Of a DNA stretch of 64,000 nucleotides, positions 1-8,930 are shown in pieces. The translations under genes were made by a program, and so were the position numbers. The notes beneath the pieces are model-generated. The model did no database searches, had not been told where the DNA came from, and saw only the letters and a list, made by a program, of their open reading frames with translations. Origin of the DNA: Candidatus Bathycorpusculum sp. (GTDB lineage Archaea; Thermoproteota; Bathyarchaeia; Bathyarchaeales; Bathycorpusculaceae); assembly GCA_009778385.1 (NCBI GenBank), contig WRJX01000103.1:24056-88055 (forward strand), given 5' to 3'. Every line of letters begins with the position of its first letter. The first letter of the stretch is position 1.

Positions 1-44
1 TCTGGCGAAGGCCTTCGTGGGTTCAAGTCCCACCCCCGCCACCA
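1..44 (+). tRNA. tRNA, 3' part only (isotype undetermined)
   Basis: The window begins inside a tRNA gene. A perfect T-arm is visible: stem GTGGG (17-21), loop TTCAAGT (22-28), stem CCCAC (29-33). It is followed by acceptor strand CCCCGCC (34-40), discriminator A41 and an encoded CCA (42-44). The preceding GGC-GAAG-GCC (4-13) can form a short variable-arm hairpin, which favours a class II tRNA (Leu or Ser). An ordinary-arm reading with anticodon CTG cannot be excluded because the 5' half lies outside the window. Confidence 0.88.
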
Positions 45-81
45 CTTATAAGTAAAATCTTTATCATTAACCGATCAAAAT

Positions 82-1280
82 ATGAATATGATAAGTATGA
101 ACAAAGTCGTTTCTGTTATGTTGATTTTATTTTTTATAAATGGATTATTCATAACAGTATTTAGTTCTGTTTCTGCCTCAGATTTAATTGAGGGTTCTTG
201 GAATGTAAAAGCTCCAATGCAGCAGGCAAGACTTGTTTTTGGGTTGTTGTGGTGGACGGCAAAATTTATGCTATTGGAGGTGTCTCAGATGGAGTAGGTA
301 TTATGGGTACTAATGAGTGGTATGATCCTGTAACTGATATATGGGTTACTTTAACCTCTATGCCTACACCCAGAGCGGGTTTTGCTATTGTTGAGTATCA
401 AAACAAAATCTACTGCATAGGTGGCTATGCTGCTGATAAGGTTCTTCTGGATGTGAATGAGGTTTATGATATAGTTTCTGATAGTTGGCGCACTAAAACG
501 CCTCTACCAGTCAATGAGTTATATATACAGGCACATGTTGTGGATGGAAAAATTTATGTCATAACTCAACAGGTTTTGTATGCGTACGATCCCATTGAGG
601 ATTTTTGGACAAGTAAAACCAGTATACCTACTCATGGAATTCATGGATATTCAGCTGTTGTGGATAACAAGATAATAATTATTGACCAAGTTGCACAAGC
701 CTCTTATCTTGATTATAGCGAGGTTCGCTTTATTGCCACGATGAAAATCATGATTTATGACCCAAAGATTGACGTATGGAGCGAAGGGCAAACAAGTCCT
801 GAATATCACAGTCTGGAGGTAAATATGATGATGCCTCTTGTTGCTGGAGCTACAACTGGTGCCTATGCGCCTAAAAAAATCTACATCCTCCTCAGCGCCA
901 GTATTTATGTTTATGACCCTGTAGAGGGTACTTGGACAACTGACACAGGTCCATCTACGTACGTCTTAGGTTATGGCGTAGCTGTTGTTGATGACATTCT
1001 GTATATATTTGGAGGCATGCACCACCCTCATGTTGAAAATATTCAATATGTTCCAATTGGTCATAAAAACGCTGTTCCTACACCTGAACCATCTAATTCC
1101 CCTACGTCTCATGTTACCTCTGAACCTGCCAATCCTACTGCTACGTCTGAACCTCCTGATGTTCCTGAGCCTACCTTAACCTACATTATTGTAGCAGTAT
1201 TAGCTGTAATAATTGTAACGTTTGCTATGGGCTCATTTTTCTATTTCAAGAAAGAAAAAGGTTTTTTAGTGATAAACTGA
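82..1280 (+). pseudogene. Kelch-repeat surface protein with a C-terminal membrane anchor, one frameshift
   Basis: The first reading frame (82-297) encodes a signal peptide (MNMISMNKVVSVMLILFFIN) and the start of a Kelch blade. The second frame (open from 198 to 1280) carries the other blades, with motifs such as DGKIYAIGG, YDPVTDIW and ENIQYVPIG. A Pro/Thr/Ser-rich stalk (about residues 290-330 of that frame) and a C-terminal transmembrane segment ending FYFKKEKG follow. The frames join at about 236-243 (T5 then G3), where one missing base restores a continuous protein. Kelch domains form beta-propellers that usually bind proteins or glycans, so an envelope-displayed adhesin or sensor is inferred. 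The shift may be a real lesion or a sequencing indel. Confidence 0.75.
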
Positions 1281-1385
1281 CATACATGACGAATATATAA
1301 AACTACTTTGACCAAGTATCTCCCTATTTGCATAAGTATTAGCAGCATTATGGGCAGCCTGTGAAAGTTAATTCATCTCTACCAG

Positions 1386-1695
1386 TTATATCCAAAACTG
1401 TATGTGTATGTTAAAGCGTATCCTAACATTTAATGTATCAATATAATTAATCCAACCATTGATTGTACCGATAAGAGGTGTGACAAAACTAACCAAAGCA
1501 AAAAATGCCCACACCCAATCTTATTCTGTTTTACCCCTCATATCAGTACCATGATATATTTTGCCTTCAGTTATGGCGCCGTTTGCGTTTACACTATCAT
1601 AGATACAATAACCATCAGTGTACCCATTCATGACGTTAGCAGTCTTTCACTATTTCTCTGGTTAACTCATTTGCCATTTTATCCATATTTTCCAT
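1386..1695 (-). pseudogene. decayed small membrane-protein gene
   Basis: No intact ORF covers this stretch, but the minus strand reads as a degraded gene. It starts at ATG 1695 with MENMDKMANELTREIVKD behind a GAAAGG-type ribosome site. One frameshift near 1640 leads into ANVMNGYTDGYCIYD, then GAITEGKIYHGTDMRGKTE. An in-frame TAA follows, then a hydrophobic stretch DWVWAFFALVSFVTPLIG. The charged N-terminus, Gly/Tyr-rich middle and hydrophobic end look like a small membrane protein with one frameshift and one nonsense codon. The family is not recognised. Confidence 0.4.
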
Positions 1696-1714
1696 AATAC
1701 CTTTCTTTATTCGT

Positions 1715-2646
1715 TTATGCTCTGCTATTCTGCTTTATCTTTAATGGTGTAAATAATGTGAGGAGTGTGTCTGTGAGGAGGTTGTTTGGACGGAGGTTGG
1801 TTTTTCTTTTTCCGTATTGATACGCAATAATTACTAAGGGGATTGTAAGGATACATACGGTAGCAAGAATAGTGATTATTAAGTTAGTTGTCCAAGGGGG
1901 TTGTGATGGGGGATTGTATGGATCTGAAGTTGAGGGTATATCTGAGGGTGAGTTTGTGTTTGATGTTGGTGATGTATTAGGATTTGAAGTTGATGGCGCA
2001 ACTGACGATGGTTGAACGTTAGGTTTGGAGGTGCCCGGTTCATCTATAGGTGGTATTTTTACTGAAAATTCAGTATATGCGCTTCCTTCACCTTCATAAA
2101 CTGCCTCAAAGTATTGGGGGCGTGTACCTACATTAAAGTATCCTGTTACTGCTTGAACACGAAAATCTAATACTGTGTTTTCTCGCGTAAAATATATGTC
2201 TGGAAGCGCAATTTCGGCTCCATTATATGTAAAAGTTATAACTGTATAGTTAGAGTTTGATTGATACACTGTGCGTTTGGGCGTGGTAGCAAAATTCGGC
2301 GAGTTTTTTGTATCTTTTATGAAAACACAGTAGTATATGTTGATGAGGTTATCGTTTTCGTCGGTGTAGGATGTGAAAGGTTGGTTTTTAATTGTTAGTT
2401 CTATTGTTCCATTTTGTACCCAGCAGCCGGGTTCGCTATATGTATAACTTCGCCAGTAAAAGGATCAGTAATAATTAATGGCGGAGACCAAACAGGGTCA
2501 TTATTTATCACCACCGAAGCAATCTCAGGTTCAGACTTAGGATTAGTAGGCGCCGTAACAGGTGCCACACAAGACTCAACCAACAACGCCACTGAAGCAA
2601 CTAAAATAAAGAGTAACATGAACGCAATTTTTTTGGTGTTTTTCAT
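1715..2646 (-). pseudogene. membrane-anchored surface protein with beta-sandwich-like domain, one frameshift
   Basis: The frame starting at 2646 gives a signal peptide ending near VESC and a short extracellular segment, then terminates at 2401. Shifting frame at the A4 run near 2407 continues directly into NGTIELTIKNQPFTSYTDEN. It then runs through DYTVITF-like strands and VFEGEGSAYTEF-like strands to a Ser/Pro/Asn-rich stalk, a transmembrane segment (TNLIITILATVCILTIPLVI) and a basic tail, ending at 1715. The IELTIKNQPF-TSYTDENG-N-INLYY pattern is one I associate with archaeal cell-surface proteins. Its ATG shares a base with the stop of the upstream gene (TAATG), so the two are translationally coupled. 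One A restored to the run repairs the frame. Confidence 0.65.
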
Positions 2647-4073
2647 TATTCTTGGTTCCAGTAGTATATATGATCATATTTTTCCATAGCAGGGTAGTTT
2701 GGATCTTCGAAAACTATGTCTAGTTTTAGTCCATATTGGTTTATTTTGTTTTCAAGTTGGTTCCAGATTTCCTGTGAAGTGCTGTTTGTTTTCCATATGC
2801 CCCATATGATGTCGTTTGGGTTTCGCATGCCCCAGCCGTAGTTTTGTGGTAATATTAGTGCTGCTTCTGCTTTTATGCCGCCATGGGTTACTTTGGGGTT
2901 TTGAACTACATCGTTCCAGAAGCGTTCTAAGGCTTTAAAGTGCTCCTCTTGTAATGTACCATAGGGCCCCGTCATGTCTGGTGCGTAGTTAAAGATTATC
3001 ACATATTCAGCACCTGCTTCATAGGATATTTTCATTTGTTCAAACGTTTCATTTCCATCAGCAAGGTATGGTGCTTGGTTGTATTTCCAAGTAATGATGG
3101 TGCCCCAACTTTTACCTTGAAGATTTGCTGCACCTCTTAATAGTCCAATTTCTTGAGTTATAGAGTTGTTACAGCCCAATTGAGTAAGTACAAGGTCATA
3201 ACCACTTTGGTAATTCCACCAGTAAAGACCATAGTCAGATGTAAAGACCAAAATTGATTCTTCATTTAATTGCGTTTTGTTTATTTTTTCTAGTCTTTCC
3301 TGGTTCTTATTCATGAATGCTCTTGCAGCATCATCATAGTTTTGTATAGGGTTTTGTCTTAAGACCTGCTCATAGGGTCGTATTTGTGATAGGTATTCTG
3401 TGCCATTTTCTATTGTGTAAAAATTGTTGGTTTCTGTTTCTAATAGTGTGACTGTTCTGTTAGGGTAATACGTAATGAATTTGGCATCATCTAAAACAGT
3501 GATTTCACCATTAGGTCTATAATGTATCTGGGTTCCATTATCATTAAAGATGATTTCTCCTTCAGCAGTTTTTTTGATTATATCTGTTTTGAAACTAGTA
3601 TCTCCATTTTGAATAACTGCCTCTTCAAAGACAACATCTATATCCAGCATTTCCCCTCCAGGCTCATCCTCGTAATATATCCCGATAAAACGTTCTCCCC
3701 ATCTTTCTTTTGCAGCATTAGCCCATTCATTTATTCCACTCCCCATATCAGCGCTATAATAAACTGCCTTACTGTTATAAACTGCAAAATTCAAGCTTGA
3801 GGCAATTGCATAATCACCTATTTCATTTACCTCTGTAGCATTCTGTAAAGTTCCAGACTGTATAATGAAAAGATTCGTGTAATCTTTTACTTCATCGATG
3901 AGTTCTTTTGCCTCTTGAACTGAATTGCCACAGTATGTAACACCGACATAGAACCCCTCGTTATAAAACTGGTTTGTTCCTTTGTTAAGCAGAGCATAAC
4001 TTGTGATTGTTATTAACCCAATTATTAACAACAATATTGCAACTGCTACTATGAGCAGCTTTGTTTGTTTCAT
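2646..4073 (-). CDS. membrane-anchored extracellular protein, probably glycoside-hydrolase-like TIM barrel
   Basis: The 475-residue protein has an N-terminal transmembrane anchor or signal (residues 6-28, KLLIVAVAILLLIIGLITIT) followed by an extracellular domain. Segments such as FYVGVTYCGNSVQEAKELID, ERFIGIYYEDEPGGEML, LYWWNYQSGYDLVLTQLG and WGTIITWKYNQAPYL alternate strand and helix character. Acidic residues (YYEDEPGG) sit at strand ends, as in glycoside hydrolases with a (beta/alpha)8 fold. No known GH family can be assigned by eye, so enzymatic activity is inference. It overlaps the downstream surface-protein gene by one base (TAATG). The pair looks like an envelope operon, perhaps for glycan binding or processing. 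Confidence 0.7.
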   Translation of the reverse strand: MKQTKLLIVAVAILLLIIGLITITSYALLNKGTNQFYNEGFYVGVTYCGNSVQEAKELIDEVKDYTNLFIIQSGTLQNATEVNEIGDYAIASSLNFAVYNSKAVYYSADMGSGINEWANAAKERWGERFIGIYYEDEPGGEMLDIDVVFEEAVIQNGDTSFKTDIIKKTAEGEIIFNDNGTQIHYRPNGEITVLDDAKFITYYPNRTVTLLETETNNFYTIENGTEYLSQIRPYEQVLRQNPIQNYDDAARAFMNKNQERLEKINKTQLNEESILVFTSDYGLYWWNYQSGYDLVLTQLGCNNSITQEIGLLRGAANLQGKSWGTIITWKYNQAPYLADGNETFEQMKISYEAGAEYVIIFNYAPDMTGPYGTLQEEHFKALERFWNDVVQNPKVTHGGIKAEAALILPQNYGWGMRNPNDIIWGIWKTNSTSQEIWNQLENKINQYGLKLDIVFEDPNYPAMEKYDHIYYWNQE

Positions 4074-4284
4074 TGATTTGCCTCTTCTTGTGTACGTACC
4101 CTCGAGTTATATAGAATTTTTCCCAGTTATCCCCTAACCGGTGTACTTCTCCTGTTTTGCTCCAAAAATCATCATAAGCACTACTTGTATTATTGAACAG
4201 TATTCTATTTGTAAAATAATTTTACATGATTCTATTTTAAGCGTACACTGAAAGAGCCTACTAAAAAAGTTGGAAAAAGAAAGG

Positions 4285-6180
4285 TTAGAGTTTTTGTTTT
4301 AAAATTTTGCTGACAAGTTCCGGGGTGGCTTTACCACGAACTTCCTTCATTACCACACCCATTAACATGCCAAACGCGCCTTTTCCATTCTTTTCGATTG
4401 TGGGTTTGCTAGCGGCTATGATGCGGTCAACAATGGGTTCTAATTCAGTTTCCGTAAACATCTTCAAGCCCAAGGTGGTTATTGCGTCCTGAACGGTTTT
4501 GTCTTCATTTTTTGTGAGCCAACTGAAAACTTCTGCTGCTGCTTCTTTAGCAAGTGTGCCTAAACCGACAGCGGTAAACAATGCTTTGATTTGGTATTCA
4601 CTTATATTTTCGACTGCGATACCGTCGCGTTTGAGCGATTTCACAGTTTCAGTGAGAAACGCTGCAACAGTGGAAGCTGCCACACCCGTTTCTTTAACTA
4701 TATCTTCAAACAGCATGGCACATTCAGAGTCGATGATTTGTTTTGATAGCTTCTCATTTAATGTGTACTGTTTCATTAAACGTGCGAGTTTCTTTTCGGC
4801 TGGTTCTGGCAAATTGGCACAGATGTCTTTGATAAGCTCCGCAGTGATTGTTTGAGCGGGAATGTCAGTTTCAGGGTACATTCTAGCTGCACCGGGTCGT
4901 GGGCGCATGTAACGTGTTGTGCCGTCATCTTTGGCTGTTCGAGTTTCAGCAGGTACGCCAATGAGGGCCTCTTGAGCGCGATCCACTACTGCTTTAAGTG
5001 CATCTTGAGTGTTTTCAGCTACATCGGCAACAAACACAACGCCATCGCCTTCATTTGCGCTGACGGCTTTACATACAGCTGTAATTTCTTCGGGAGTTAT
5101 ACCGTAATTAGGCATTTCATCAGTGTGAAATATTCCTCCAACTCTACCCCAGAATTTAGCGCGATCAGAAAGCTCAGAGCCGACACGGAAATTGGGCATT
5201 AATTCTTTGCCTAAAAGTCCTGCAAATCCTGCAAGTTTAACGGCTAAAACTTTCTGGTTCTTGTCAACTGCTTTTCGGATAACCTTTGATTTAGATTCTT
5301 TAAATATGTCTGTTACATCAACGAAGTTTGGTTTTAATGCTTCTTTAGTTATGCCGCGTTTATGAAGTTCTTCTTTTACACTTAGTAGCCCAAGTTGGCG
5401 TTGTACTTCATATTCGATTACAGTTGAGATTAGTTCAAGTTCCTGTACACCTTTGATTTCAATTAGAGCCCCATTTGGGATTGATACGTTAAGATCTTGG
5501 CGGATGACGCCAAGGCCACGCATGACTTTACCTGTGTCACGTAGAATTCTGCCAATTGCTAAGGCAACCTGTTGAGCTTCAAGTGGCGAGTAAATTACTG
5601 GTGCCGTGGTAACTTCAATTAGCGGAATTCCAAGGCGATCAATGCGGTAACGAATAGTTTTACCCTCATCTTCAGTGCCTATTTTACGTGCAGCATCCTC
5701 TTCAAGACTTGCTGCTTGCATGGGAATAACTTTTTCACCAACTTTTATCCAGCCATCTAAAGCAATAATGCTAGTACGCTGAAAACCCGTTGTGTTTGAG
5801 CCATCGATGACTGTTTTGCGCATAATGTGTACTTCATCAACGGGTTGCATATTCATCATAAGTGACGCGGTGAGGACAACTTTTAACGCGTCCATGTTTA
5901 ATGCGTGCGGTGGCTCCTCATCCATTTCAACAAGACATGCGTTTTTATGGTTTGCTTCATAGAGGATTTTGACCCCCTTTTGGAACTCAAAAAATGCTGC
6001 AGGATCAACCTGTCCAAGCTCGCTTTGCGTTGGACGGAGGCGGCGTAAAAAGGTTATTTCTGGTTCTTCTTTAAAGAGTTCAGGTTGACAACTGCAGAAC
6101 AATTTTGAACCCACATTAAGTTGCTGGTGAATTTCTAAGCCAACTTTTAAACCGATTTTAGTGTAATCAATAGTTGTCAT
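4285..6180 (-). CDS. gatE: glutamyl-tRNA(Gln) amidotransferase subunit E
   Basis: GatE is the tRNA-binding kinase/transamidase subunit of the archaeal GatDE complex, which converts Glu-tRNA(Gln) to Gln-tRNA(Gln) in the cytoplasm. The GatB-type start (LKVGLEIHQQLNVGSKLFCSC) and the segments HIMRKTVIDGSNTTGFQRT, GLGVIRQDLNVSI and RPRPGAARMYPETD are all present. The insertion domain resembling bacterial AspRS lies in the middle, and the YqeY-like helical tail ends with GKATPELVSKILKQKL. The start is placed at ATG 6180 (631 residues), with GGAG nine bases upstream inside the end of gatD. The longer frame to 6237 would overlap gatD with unconserved residues. It lies immediately downstream of gatD. 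Confidence 0.96.
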   Translation of the reverse strand: MTTIDYTKIGLKVGLEIHQQLNVGSKLFCSCQPELFKEEPEITFLRRLRPTQSELGQVDPAAFFEFQKGVKILYEANHKNACLVEMDEEPPHALNMDALKVVLTASLMMNMQPVDEVHIMRKTVIDGSNTTGFQRTSIIALDGWIKVGEKVIPMQAASLEEDAARKIGTEDEGKTIRYRIDRLGIPLIEVTTAPVIYSPLEAQQVALAIGRILRDTGKVMRGLGVIRQDLNVSIPNGALIEIKGVQELELISTVIEYEVQRQLGLLSVKEELHKRGITKEALKPNFVDVTDIFKESKSKVIRKAVDKNQKVLAVKLAGFAGLLGKELMPNFRVGSELSDRAKFWGRVGGIFHTDEMPNYGITPEEITAVCKAVSANEGDGVVFVADVAENTQDALKAVVDRAQEALIGVPAETRTAKDDGTTRYMRPRPGAARMYPETDIPAQTITAELIKDICANLPEPAEKKLARLMKQYTLNEKLSKQIIDSECAMLFEDIVKETGVAASTVAAFLTETVKSLKRDGIAVENISEYQIKALFTAVGLGTLAKEAAAEVFSWLTKNEDKTVQDAITTLGLKMFTETELEPIVDRIIAASKPTIEKNGKGAFGMLMGVVMKEVRGKATPELVSKILKQKL

Positions 6181-6181
6181 T

Positions 6182-7528
6182 TTATTGTGCTCCATAAACG
6201 GTTTTTTCTTGAGGAAGTGTACGTGATACAAATTCACCGGTGATGTTAGTTTTTAGCAGCTGTTTTGCTTCTTCAGGGTCGCTGGTTTGCCCAAGTGCCC
6301 ACATGAGTTTAACAAGTCCCGTCTCAGGAAACATGTCATCAAGGGGGACAACACCTAAACTTAGCAGATCACGACCTGTATCGTAAACGTTCATGTTAAC
6401 CCGACCCCAAATACACTGAGAAGCAAGTGCTATAACTACGCCTTTAGCTATGGCGTTTTTGATAGCTTCAAAACAGAACATGCTAACGTGCCCTAAACCT
6501 GAGCCTTCAAGTAAAACACCCTTAAAACCTTGATTAACATAAAAGTCAATAACTGCAGGATCCATACCTGGATAGAATTTGACGAGTGCAACTTTTTCAC
6601 AGAAATCGGGTTTCAAAACTAACTGCTTTGAAGTGTCTCGGCGCTTATAATCACTGTTTTGCATGGTGATTTTTTGATTTAAAACTTTGGCGATTGGAAA
6701 ACCGTTGATGGATTTGAATGTGTCTCGACGACTTGTGTGGCACTTACGGACTTTAACGCCTCTGTGCACAACAATGGCGGAGTCAGAGACTGTTTCATGC
6801 ATGGCTAAACCCACTTCAGCAAATGGGGCTTCACCAGCGGCTTTGACTGCGCCGATTAGATTGGTTGCCGCATCGCTACTGGGGCGGTCAGATGAACGCT
6901 GGGCTCCAACAAGAATTACTGGAACTGGCAGGTTCTGCAATGCAAAACTTAACGCGGCTGAAGTGTATCCCATGGTGTCTGTGCCGTGGGCAATCACTAT
7001 ACCGTCTACACCTTGGTTTATATGTTCAGCAACTTTTTGGGCAAGTTCCTTCCAGTTTTTCGGTGTCAAGTTCTCGCTATAAATACTAAAAACAATTTCA
7101 GTGTCAACACGGGCAATTTCTGAAAGCTCTGGCACAACACCATAAAGGTCGCTTGCAGATATGGCAGAACGAACTGCCCCTGTTCTATAGTCAACACGAC
7201 TTGCGATGGTTCCACCAGTACTCATGATTATCACGTGAGGCAAAGCAGAGTTTTGTTTAGGAAGCGGTGATGATGCAAACGTAGGTTTAGTACCAACACC
7301 GACTTTTTCTACATTAACTCCTTCAGAAGCACCTATGCCAATGTTATAACCACTTTTCATTTTTATGATAATATTTGTTGCATCTCCCAGCTCACCGCGG
7401 GGGATTAGGATACCTTCATAGGTTTTACCTCTACTGGTAATGCGAATGATATCTCCGACTTGACAGTCGGCATCTCGAAGCAAGCGTAATGCCCTGCCCT
7501 TGTAACCTGAATTTTCCAGTTCACTCAT
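6182..7528 (-). CDS. gatD: glutamyl-tRNA(Gln) amidotransferase subunit D
   Basis: GatD is the asparaginase-like subunit that releases ammonia from glutamine or asparagine for GatE. The 448-residue protein has an N-terminal beta-barrel domain (residues 1-90). The asparaginase fold follows, with the catalytic motif STGGTIAS near residue 103 and HGTDTMGYTSAAL carrying the second Thr-Asp pair. GAQRSSDRPSSDAATNL and the C-terminal half VYDTGRDLL are also typical. The first residues (MSELENSGYKGRALRLL) match the family's short leader. The gene ends one base before the gatE start codon, so both subunits come from one transcript whose promoter lies in the divergent region 7529-7851. Confidence 0.96.
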   Translation of the reverse strand: MSELENSGYKGRALRLLRDADCQVGDIIRITSRGKTYEGILIPRGELGDATNIIIKMKSGYNIGIGASEGVNVEKVGVGTKPTFASSPLPKQNSALPHVIIMSTGGTIASRVDYRTGAVRSAISASDLYGVVPELSEIARVDTEIVFSIYSENLTPKNWKELAQKVAEHINQGVDGIVIAHGTDTMGYTSAALSFALQNLPVPVILVGAQRSSDRPSSDAATNLIGAVKAAGEAPFAEVGLAMHETVSDSAIVVHRGVKVRKCHTSRRDTFKSINGFPIAKVLNQKITMQNSDYKRRDTSKQLVLKPDFCEKVALVKFYPGMDPAVIDFYVNQGFKGVLLEGSGLGHVSMFCFEAIKNAIAKGVVIALASQCIWGRVNMNVYDTGRDLLSLGVVPLDDMFPETGLVKLMWALGQTSDPEEAKQLLKTNITGEFVSRTLPQEKTVYGAQ

Positions 7529-7851
7529 GCCTAAATCTCTCTATCAAACAGTAATGTACCATACGTTCTAACTCCAAAACGTATGAATCATTATGTACCT
7601 AACACATACAAAACTAAAAGCTTTTTTAAACTACATTAAATAGAGAACCAAAATTTTTTTTACCTTCTTTGATTAAACGCTGAATTGGCAACTTAGTAAT
7701 GTAGAAACCTGTGAATATGGTCTGTTTGATGCTTTTCTTAATCATTGAAAACCCTATTTCCTACTTAGATTCTTATAGGGTAGCCCTTATTGTGGCATAT
7801 CTTTTTTATAAGGGCTGACATAAATATGAAAGTTAAGCAGGTGCCAAAGAA
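7529..7851. promoter_or_regulatory. divergent promoter region between gatDE and inositol-phosphate synthase
   Basis: This 323-base region contains no ORF and separates gatD (minus) from the plus-strand synthase gene. A plausible TATA element, TTTTTTATAAGGG (about 7801-7813), lies roughly 25 bases before an expected plus-strand start site near 7832-7835. AT-rich TTTTTTAAACTA sequences nearer gatD could supply the minus-strand promoter. No other structure is evident. Confidence 0.4.
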
Positions 7852-8907
7852 GTGCCAAAAGTTAAAGTTGCATTAATCGGTGTTGGAAACTGTGCTTCAG
7901 CTTTCCTTCAAGGTTTAAGTTATTACGGAAAAGCCGTAAAGCCCGAAGAGTTTGTTGGTTTACGAAACCCAACATTGGCAGGTTATGCCCCAAACGACAT
8001 AACGGTCGTCGCAGCTTTTGATGTAGACGAACGTAAAGTTGGGTTAGACCTCTCAGAAGCAATTTACGCTAAACCAAACAATGCTCCCCAAATTTCCCAA
8101 GTGTCAAAAACAGGTGTTACAGTAAGCAAGGGGCCGCTCCTTGACGGAGTTGGAGAGTCAACAAAACATATAGTTCAAGCAAGCAACAAAGCTGATGTTG
8201 ATGTAGCCAAAACCCTCAAGGAATCAGGTGCTGAAATGGTTCTAAACTTACTTCCAAGTGGAGCAGTTAAAGCAACTGAATACTATGCAAAACAAGCAAT
8301 CGCAGCCGGGTGTGCATTCATCAACGCGACACCAAACTTTATTGCAAGTGACCCCTCATGGGCAAAACAGTTCAAAGAAGCAAACTTACCTCTCATCGGC
8401 GATGATCTGGTAGATCAAGTTGGCTCAACTGCGTTGCACAGAACATTGCTTAAACTGCTTTCTGATAGCGGAGTAAAAATCACTGAAACTTATCAGCTTG
8501 ACGTTGGAGGTGGTGCAGAATCTGTTGATACTCTTGAACGTACCCGAGACACAAAACGTACAATCAAAACCGAATCCGTCGCTTCAGCCTTACCTTACAA
8601 AACCCAAATTGTTGCAGGGTCAACTGACTACGTAGATTTCCTAGAGAACAACCGTGACAGTTACTTCTACATTAACGGTGTTTATTTCTGCGACACTCCA
8701 CTAAAGATTGACCTTAAATTCCAAACTGTTGACGCACCAAACGCGGGCAGTGTGCTTTTGGATATCGTACGTGCAGTTAAGGTAGCGTTAACTAAGAAGC
8801 AAACAGGTGCAATTGAAGTAATCTGTGCTTATGGATTTAAACGTCCACCAGAAATGACTTCAATAGAGATAGCTGAAGAAAAATTCAAACAATACACAAA
8901 CATCTAA
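7852..8907 (+). CDS. ino1: myo-inositol-1-phosphate synthase
   Basis: This enzyme cyclises glucose 6-phosphate to L-myo-inositol 1-phosphate with NAD as bound cofactor, feeding archaetidylinositol lipids and inositol osmolytes. The Rossmann motif VALIGVGNCASAFLQGL is at residues 5-21. The family motifs LLPSGAVKATEYYA, INATPNFIASDP, GDDLVDQVGSTALHRTL and the lysine-bearing DNRDSYFYING-type region are present. The length, 351 residues, is normal for the archaeal form. The GTG start (7852) is the only sensible one: the ATG at 7826 is in another frame. The neighbouring phosphohexose isomerase gene, convergent with it, supplies the same hexose-phosphate pool. Confidence 0.93.
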   Translation: MPKVKVALIGVGNCASAFLQGLSYYGKAVKPEEFVGLRNPTLAGYAPNDITVVAAFDVDERKVGLDLSEAIYAKPNNAPQISQVSKTGVTVSKGPLLDGVGESTKHIVQASNKADVDVAKTLKESGAEMVLNLLPSGAVKATEYYAKQAIAAGCAFINATPNFIASDPSWAKQFKEANLPLIGDDLVDQVGSTALHRTLLKLLSDSGVKITETYQLDVGGGAESVDTLERTRDTKRTIKTESVASALPYKTQIVAGSTDYVDFLENNRDSYFYINGVYFCDTPLKIDLKFQTVDAPNAGSVLLDIVRAVKVALTKKQTGAIEVICAYGFKRPPEMTSIEIAEEKFKQYTNI

Positions 8908-8930
8908 CTTTTTTAATTTTTAAAAACCTG

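Noticed and set aside
1..16. tRNA-Gln with anticodon CTG at the left edge
   Set aside because: It is possible by spacing, but the GGC-GAAG-GCC hairpin fits a class II variable arm better. Without the 5' half the isotype cannot be decided.
6181..6237. Longer GatE start inside gatD
   Set aside because: The extra residues are unlike GatE and overlap gatD. GGAG is correctly spaced for ATG 6180.
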